From contig NC_018012.1 in assembly GCF_000227745.2 (NCBI RefSeq), positions 2,774,501-2,838,500 of the forward strand: a DNA stretch of 64,000 nucleotides. Direction: 5' to 3'. This DNA comes from Thiocystis violascens DSM 198. GTDB lineage: Bacteria; Pseudomonadota; Gammaproteobacteria; Chromatiales; Chromatiaceae. The position numbers were made by a program, and so were the translations under genes. Positions 60,217-64,000 of this stretch are shown piece by piece; positions within the stretch are counted from its first letter, which is position 1, and each line of letters opens with the position of its first letter. The notes beneath the pieces were generated by a model that was given only the letters and a program-made list of their open reading frames with translations, was not told the DNA's origin and made no database searches.

Positions 60217-60452
60217 GTGATTTTTGGCAAAGTTCATACCTAAATTGCAGCCGTTCGTGGTGACATTGCAGCCGTTCGTGGTGAGTCCTGAGCCCGTCGA
60301 AGGGTCGAACCATGAACGGCTGCAATGTCAGCCTCGGAGCACGATTTCCGCTCATCCTTCGACCCTTCGGCAAGCCTGTCCTGAGCGAAGCCGAAGGGCT
60401 CAGGGCTCAGGACGAACGGAAATCGGCAAAATCTTTCCCGGAAATCACCTTA
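60213..60452. repeat. Family A repeat, complete MITE-like copy (240 bp)
   Basis: The ends are inverted repeats: TTAGGTGATTTTTGGCAAAG on the left and the complement of TTAAGGTGATTTCCGGGAAAG on the right. If GGTGATTT is the true tip, TTA flanks both sides as a 3-bp target duplication. Inside are two long hairpins (CAGCCGTTCGTGG..CCATGAACGGCTG and GATTTCCG..CGGAAATC). There is no open frame. This looks like a non-autonomous mobile element. Confidence 0.8.
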
Positions 60453-60537
60453 ATAAGCACCCATTAGCGAATATCTTTGGCACCATTGTCGTTGTCGCAG
60501 TTTAGATAATTTTTCTCGTTACTCAGCGAACAAACGC

Positions 60538-63174
60538 ATGAATCGCTCCATCAATCTCGTTATCCCGCTCCTGATCGCCGCGCTGACAGCCACCGCCTGG
60601 TGGCTGTTGAACCAGCCATCGGAAGAGCCGCCCTGGCCGAATCGGATTCAGGGTTTCTCCTTCGCGCCCATGCGCGCCGACGATGACCCGAGCCTGAAAA
60701 AATTCCCTTCGGTGGAGGATATCGACGCGGATCTGGCGCTGCTGGAAGGGCGTGCCCATGCGGTGCGAACCTACACGGTCGAGGATACGCTGGCCGAAAT
60801 TCCCCGCCTGGCCGCGGCCCATGATCTGAATGTCACGCTCGGGGCCTGGATCGGCGCCGAACCCGCCGCCAACGAGACCGAGATCAAGCGCTTGGCCGAG
60901 GTGCTCAACGAAGGCCATCGCAACCTCGTGCGGGTCATCGTCGGCAACGAGTCCATTTTGCGCCGGGATCTTCCGGTGTCCGAACTGATCGGCTATCTGG
61001 ACCGTGTCCGCAAGCTCACCTGGCTCCCGGTCAGCACAGCCGAACCCTGGCATGTCTGGCTCAAGTATCCCAAGCTGGTCGAGCATGTCGACTTCATCAC
61101 CGTGCATCTGCTTCCTTACTGGGAGGGATTGCCGGTGGATCAGGCCGTGGACTATGCCGTCAGCCGCTATAACGAGCTGAAGGAAGCCTATCCGAAGAAG
61201 CCCATCGTGATCGGCGAGGTCGGTTGGCCCAGCAATGGCAGGCGCAACCGGGGCGCGGAACCCTCGCCGACCAATCAGACGCGCTTTCTACGCCGTTTCC
61301 TGGCCCGCGCCGAGGCCGAAAACTATATCTATTACGTCATGGAGGCGTTCGACCAACCCTGGAAGGCCAAGACCGAAGGAGCTACCGGTAACTATTGGGG
61401 CGTCTACAACGCCAACCGCCAGGCCAAGTTCGAGTTCAGTCAGCCGGTGGTGCGCATTCCGCAATGGCGCGAACTGGCCGGTCTGTCGGTCGTGATGGGC
61501 GTCCTGCTGCTGGTCTTCCTCTATCGCGACAGCGCGACGCTGGCGAAGCGCGGCAAGGGGTTTCTGGCGCTCGTCACCTATGCCATCTCCACCGCCGCCG
61601 TCTGGATCGTCTACGATTACACGCGCCAGTACATGACACCCGCCACGGCCATCGTTGGGGTACTGCTGCTGATCGGCGGGATCGGCGTCATCGTGCTGCT
61701 GATGGCCGAGGCGCACGAATGGGCCGAATCCATCTGGCTGAACAAATGGCGCCGTCCCTTCCCGCTGCGCACGGTCCCGGATGAGCAATTGCCCTTCGTC
61801 TCGGTGCATGTGCCGGCCTACAACGAGCCGCCGGAACTGCTGTGCGCGACCCTGGACGCGCTCGCCGCGCTCGATTACCCGCGCTTCGAGGTGCTGGTCA
61901 TCGACAACAACACCAAGGATCCCAAGGTCTGGGAGCCGGTCCAGGCGCATTGCGAGACGCTTGGCGAACGCTTCCGCTTCTTCCATGTCGACCCGCTCGC
62001 CGGCTACAAGGCCGGGGCGCTCAACTTCGCGTTGCGCCAGACCGACCCCGCCGCCGAAGTGATCGCGGTCATCGACGCCGATTATCTCGTGATCCCGACC
62101 TGGCTGCGCCACCTGGTGCCGGGCTTCGCCGATCCCGAGGTCGCCATCGTGCAGGCCCCGCAGGACTATCGCGACGCCGATCAGAACGCCTTCAAGGCGA
62201 TGTGCATGGCCGAATATCGCGGTTTCTTCCATCTCGGGATGGTCACGCGCAACGAGCGCAACGCCATCATCCAGCACGGCACCATGACCATGATCCGGCG
62301 CCAGACGCTGGATGAGGTCGATGGCTGGGCCGAGTGGTGCATCACCGAGGATGCGGAGCTGGGTCTGCGTCTGTTCGAGGCCGGACACAAAGCGCTCTAC
62401 ATCCCCTGCACCTATGGTCGCGGGCTGATGCCGGACACCTTCGCCGACTTCCAGAAGCAGCGCTATCGCTGGGCCTATGGCGCGGTGCGCATCCTGCTGC
62501 GCCACCGGCGCGAGCTGCTCGGGCTGCGCAAGACCGCGCTCACCGCCGGGCAACGCTATCACTTCGTCGCCGGCTGGCTGCCCTGGTTCGCGGACGGCTT
62601 CAATCTGCTGTTCAACTTCGCAGCGCTCGGCTGGTCGGTCGCCATGGTGATGTTTCCGGACACGATCACGCCGCCCTACCTGACGGTCGCGTTGGTGCCG
62701 CTGGTGCTGTTCGTGTTCAAGATGTCGAAGAGCCTCGTGCTCTACCGGCGCCGGGTCACGGCCACGCTGCGTCAGAGCCTCGCCGCCGGCCTGGCGGGTC
62801 TGGCCCTTTCGCACACCATTTCGCGCGCCATGTTCGGCGGACTCGTCACCGGCAAGCTGGGATTCTTCCGCACGCCCAAGATGGCGGAGGCGCCGGCGGT
62901 CGTCCGCGCCCTGGCGGACACCCGCGAGGAGGGACTGTTCGCCTTCGCCTTCCTGCTCGCCGCCGGTCTGGTGCTGCTGCGCGACGATGCCTACATGCTC
63001 GACGTGCGGATCTGGGTCGCGGTGCTGGTGGTGCAGTCGATTCCCTATCTGGCCTCGGTGCTGGTCTCGCTCGTCAGCGCCTGGCAGCGTCTGCCGGCGG
63101 ATCTGGTCGGGGTCATGTCGGAGATGAATGGTCAGCGGTTGAGCGGGGTGCAGCCGGTCAGTCGGGAGGGTTGA
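60538..63174 (+). CDS. GH17-GT2 beta-glucan synthase
   Basis: An 878-aa inner-membrane protein. An N-terminal anchor (about 8-26) is followed by a periplasmic GH17-like domain (about 38-305; VGNESILRRD and IGEVGWPSNG carry the two catalytic-type Glu), two or three helices (about 312-405), a cytoplasmic GT2 domain (about 415-650; DNNTKD, IDADYLV and the QKQRYRWAYGA form of QxxRW) and a C-terminal helix bundle. The same fusion in Pseudomonas (called NdvB there) makes periplasmic cyclic beta-1,3-glucans, so that product is likely. It differs from the GH94-type synthase at 27431-36121. The promoter region holds a family A element. Confidence 0.9.
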   Translation: MNRSINLVIPLLIAALTATAWWLLNQPSEEPPWPNRIQGFSFAPMRADDDPSLKKFPSVEDIDADLALLEGRAHAVRTYTVEDTLAEIPRLAAAHDLNVTLGAWIGAEPAANETEIKRLAEVLNEGHRNLVRVIVGNESILRRDLPVSELIGYLDRVRKLTWLPVSTAEPWHVWLKYPKLVEHVDFITVHLLPYWEGLPVDQAVDYAVSRYNELKEAYPKKPIVIGEVGWPSNGRRNRGAEPSPTNQTRFLRRFLARAEAENYIYYVMEAFDQPWKAKTEGATGNYWGVYNANRQAKFEFSQPVVRIPQWRELAGLSVVMGVLLLVFLYRDSATLAKRGKGFLALVTYAISTAAVWIVYDYTRQYMTPATAIVGVLLLIGGIGVIVLLMAEAHEWAESIWLNKWRRPFPLRTVPDEQLPFVSVHVPAYNEPPELLCATLDALAALDYPRFEVLVIDNNTKDPKVWEPVQAHCETLGERFRFFHVDPLAGYKAGALNFALRQTDPAAEVIAVIDADYLVIPTWLRHLVPGFADPEVAIVQAPQDYRDADQNAFKAMCMAEYRGFFHLGMVTRNERNAIIQHGTMTMIRRQTLDEVDGWAEWCITEDAELGLRLFEAGHKALYIPCTYGRGLMPDTFADFQKQRYRWAYGAVRILLRHRRELLGLRKTALTAGQRYHFVAGWLPWFADGFNLLFNFAALGWSVAMVMFPDTITPPYLTVALVPLVLFVFKMSKSLVLYRRRVTATLRQSLAAGLAGLALSHTISRAMFGGLVTGKLGFFRTPKMAEAPAVVRALADTREEGLFAFAFLLAAGLVLLRDDAYMLDVRIWVAVLVVQSIPYLASVLVSLVSAWQRLPADLVGVMSEMNGQRLSGVQPVSREG

Positions 63175-63262
63175 ACATTCCACAAGCCCCGGAAACACGC
63201 CGGGGCACATCCGTTGCCATCTGCTACATTTCAGTGAAATCAGTTTTCACCAGGCAAATCGA

Positions 63263-63505
63263 ATGAACGTTTTCGAGAAAACCGCGAAGATCTCAAGCAA
63301 GGGCCGAATCACTCTACCCAAGCACGTTCGCGATCTCCTCCAGTCGGATTTCGTGCGGCTCGTCATTGAGGACGGCATCGTTCGCATTGAAGCCATACCC
63401 GACCTCGCCGGCTGTCTGTCCGGTTACGCCAGGGGAGCGCCTGTCGAAAATGAGCGCGCAGAGGCGTGGGAGGCAGAGCTACGTGAGCGATATCAGTCTG
63501 ATTGA
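63263..63505 (+). CDS. AbrB/VapB-type antitoxin
   Basis: An 80-aa protein with a swapped-hairpin AbrB DNA-binding domain (AKISSKGRITLPKHVRDLLQ, VRLVIEDGIVRIEAI) and an acidic C-terminal tail likely to wrap the toxin. Its end overlaps the start of the PIN-domain toxin gene. Such antitoxins repress their own operon together with the toxin. Confidence 0.85.
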   Translation: MNVFEKTAKISSKGRITLPKHVRDLLQSDFVRLVIEDGIVRIEAIPDLAGCLSGYARGAPVENERAEAWEAELRERYQSD

Positions 63506-63893
63506 TGCCAACGTCATCCTCCGTTATCTGCTGGCGGATCACCCGGAACTGCATCTCCGTTCCAAGACAATCCTCGACGCTGTCCGTACTGATGGGCGAC
63601 GGGTTCTGATTCCTGAGTCCGTGCTCGCCGAATGCGTCTACGTCATGCAACGGATCTACCAGGTGCCGCGTGCCGAAATCGCCTCGAAGCTTGCGATCCT
63701 ACTTGGTTTCCCTGGCGTCACTGGCGAAGGACTTCCAATCCTTCGTCAATCGCTGGCCATTTACGCCGACACCAACCTGAGTTTTGTCGACACATTGATC
63801 GCCGCTCACGCTGCCGCCAGACAGCAGCCAGTCGAAACCTTCGATAAGGGGCTACGCCGTTATTTGGATCTTCAATTGAAATCAGATGTTTAA
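63483..63893 (+). CDS. VapC-type PIN-domain toxin
   Basis: A 136-aa PIN nuclease, presumably RNA-cleaving. The acidic residues are in LIDANVILRYL (Asp near 7), ESVLAECVYVM (Glu near 44), and SFVDTLIAAHA (Asp near 102), with a last TFDKGLRRY Asp. GTG at 63483 was chosen because GTGGGAGG lies about 9 bases upstream; ATG at 63450 is possible. Either start overlaps the antitoxin gene, as usual for these pairs. Confidence 0.85.
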   Translation: MSDISLIDANVILRYLLADHPELHLRSKTILDAVRTDGRRVLIPESVLAECVYVMQRIYQVPRAEIASKLAILLGFPGVTGEGLPILRQSLAIYADTNLSFVDTLIAAHAAARQQPVETFDKGLRRYLDLQLKSDV

Positions 63894-64000
63894 GGCGTAA
63901 TCTGCGTTCAGGCGATGCCGCGCCGACGCATACTTTGCCAGACGGTTTTTCGTTGGACAGGCTGGAAAAGTGACAATTTCATACGATATAGGGTTTACCC
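63894..64000. other. Window end, no gene seen
   Basis: The last 107 bases after the toxin gene hold no recognisable frame or RNA; a gene could begin beyond the window. Confidence 0.5.

Noticed and set aside
61288-63210. Minus-strand frame of 640 codons opposite the GH17-GT2 gene
   Set aside because: Antisense shadow with no recognisable motif.

Overview
The window is about 64 kb of GC-rich DNA from a Gram-negative gammaproteobacterium. Housekeeping order (ispB divergent from rplU-rpmA-obgE-proB, a his cluster, trkA-trkH, maeB), abundant c-di-GMP and chemosensory genes, and tiny stress-type membrane proteins resembling a family I know from Thiocystis point to a purple sulfur bacterium (Chromatiaceae). 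That placement is inference from gene content; no marker rRNA or photosynthesis gene is present.

Layout. 0-8.2 kb (mostly minus strand): modE-dsbB, DUF190-crcB-SemiSWEET, hisB-hisA-hisI-hisE (hisH and hisF are absent from the cluster), an OmpA-like protein, and a TDT/SLAC1-like transporter with a 50-residue membrane partner. 8.4-19.7 kb: GT4 glycosyltransferase, maeB malic enzyme, trkAH potassium uptake, proB-obgE-rpmA-rplU, ispB and tRNA-Pro(CGG). 19.8-27.4 kb: a rearranged zone with a truncated GGDEF protein, a cheR fragment, a Crp/Fnr-like regulator, a wrecked phosphoketolase gene, a GGDEF-EAL-BLUF protein, small stress genes, a possible alpha-glucan phosphorylase tail and an intact IS5-family element. 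27.4-36.1 kb: one very large cyclic beta-1,2-glucan synthase. 36.2-42.9 kb: a stress-type cluster of BON lipoproteins, coiled-coil, two-helix and glycine-zipper proteins, DUF2333 and a chemoreceptor. 43.1-46.9 kb: two more Crp/Fnr-like regulators, a dead IS630 transposase, a thioredoxin and two-component debris. 46.9-58.2 kb: a large hybrid histidine kinase, a PAS-GGDEF-EAL protein, and a kinase overlapping a CheB-CheR-PAS fusion. 58.5-63.9 kb: a GT39 glycosyltransferase, a GH17-GT2 beta-glucan synthase and a VapBC-type toxin-antitoxin pair.

The most interesting signal is a 20-bp palindrome (best copy TCTGTACGCTAGCGCACAGA) seen eight times, only in noncoding DNA, near the small stress proteins, the BLUF gene, one Crp/Fnr-like gene and the phosphoketolase remnant. 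It looks like the operator of a stress regulon whose regulator may be one of the three Crp/Fnr-like proteins encoded here. The second signal is two families of dispersed palindromic repeats, one MITE-like with a candidate TTA target duplication. Several copies, and the IS5 element, sit exactly on stop codons.

Several genes are visibly decaying (phosphoketolase, glucan phosphorylase, cheR, baeSR-like genes, IS630, a transglutaminase-like gene), so this is an active rearrangement zone set between conserved housekeeping blocks.
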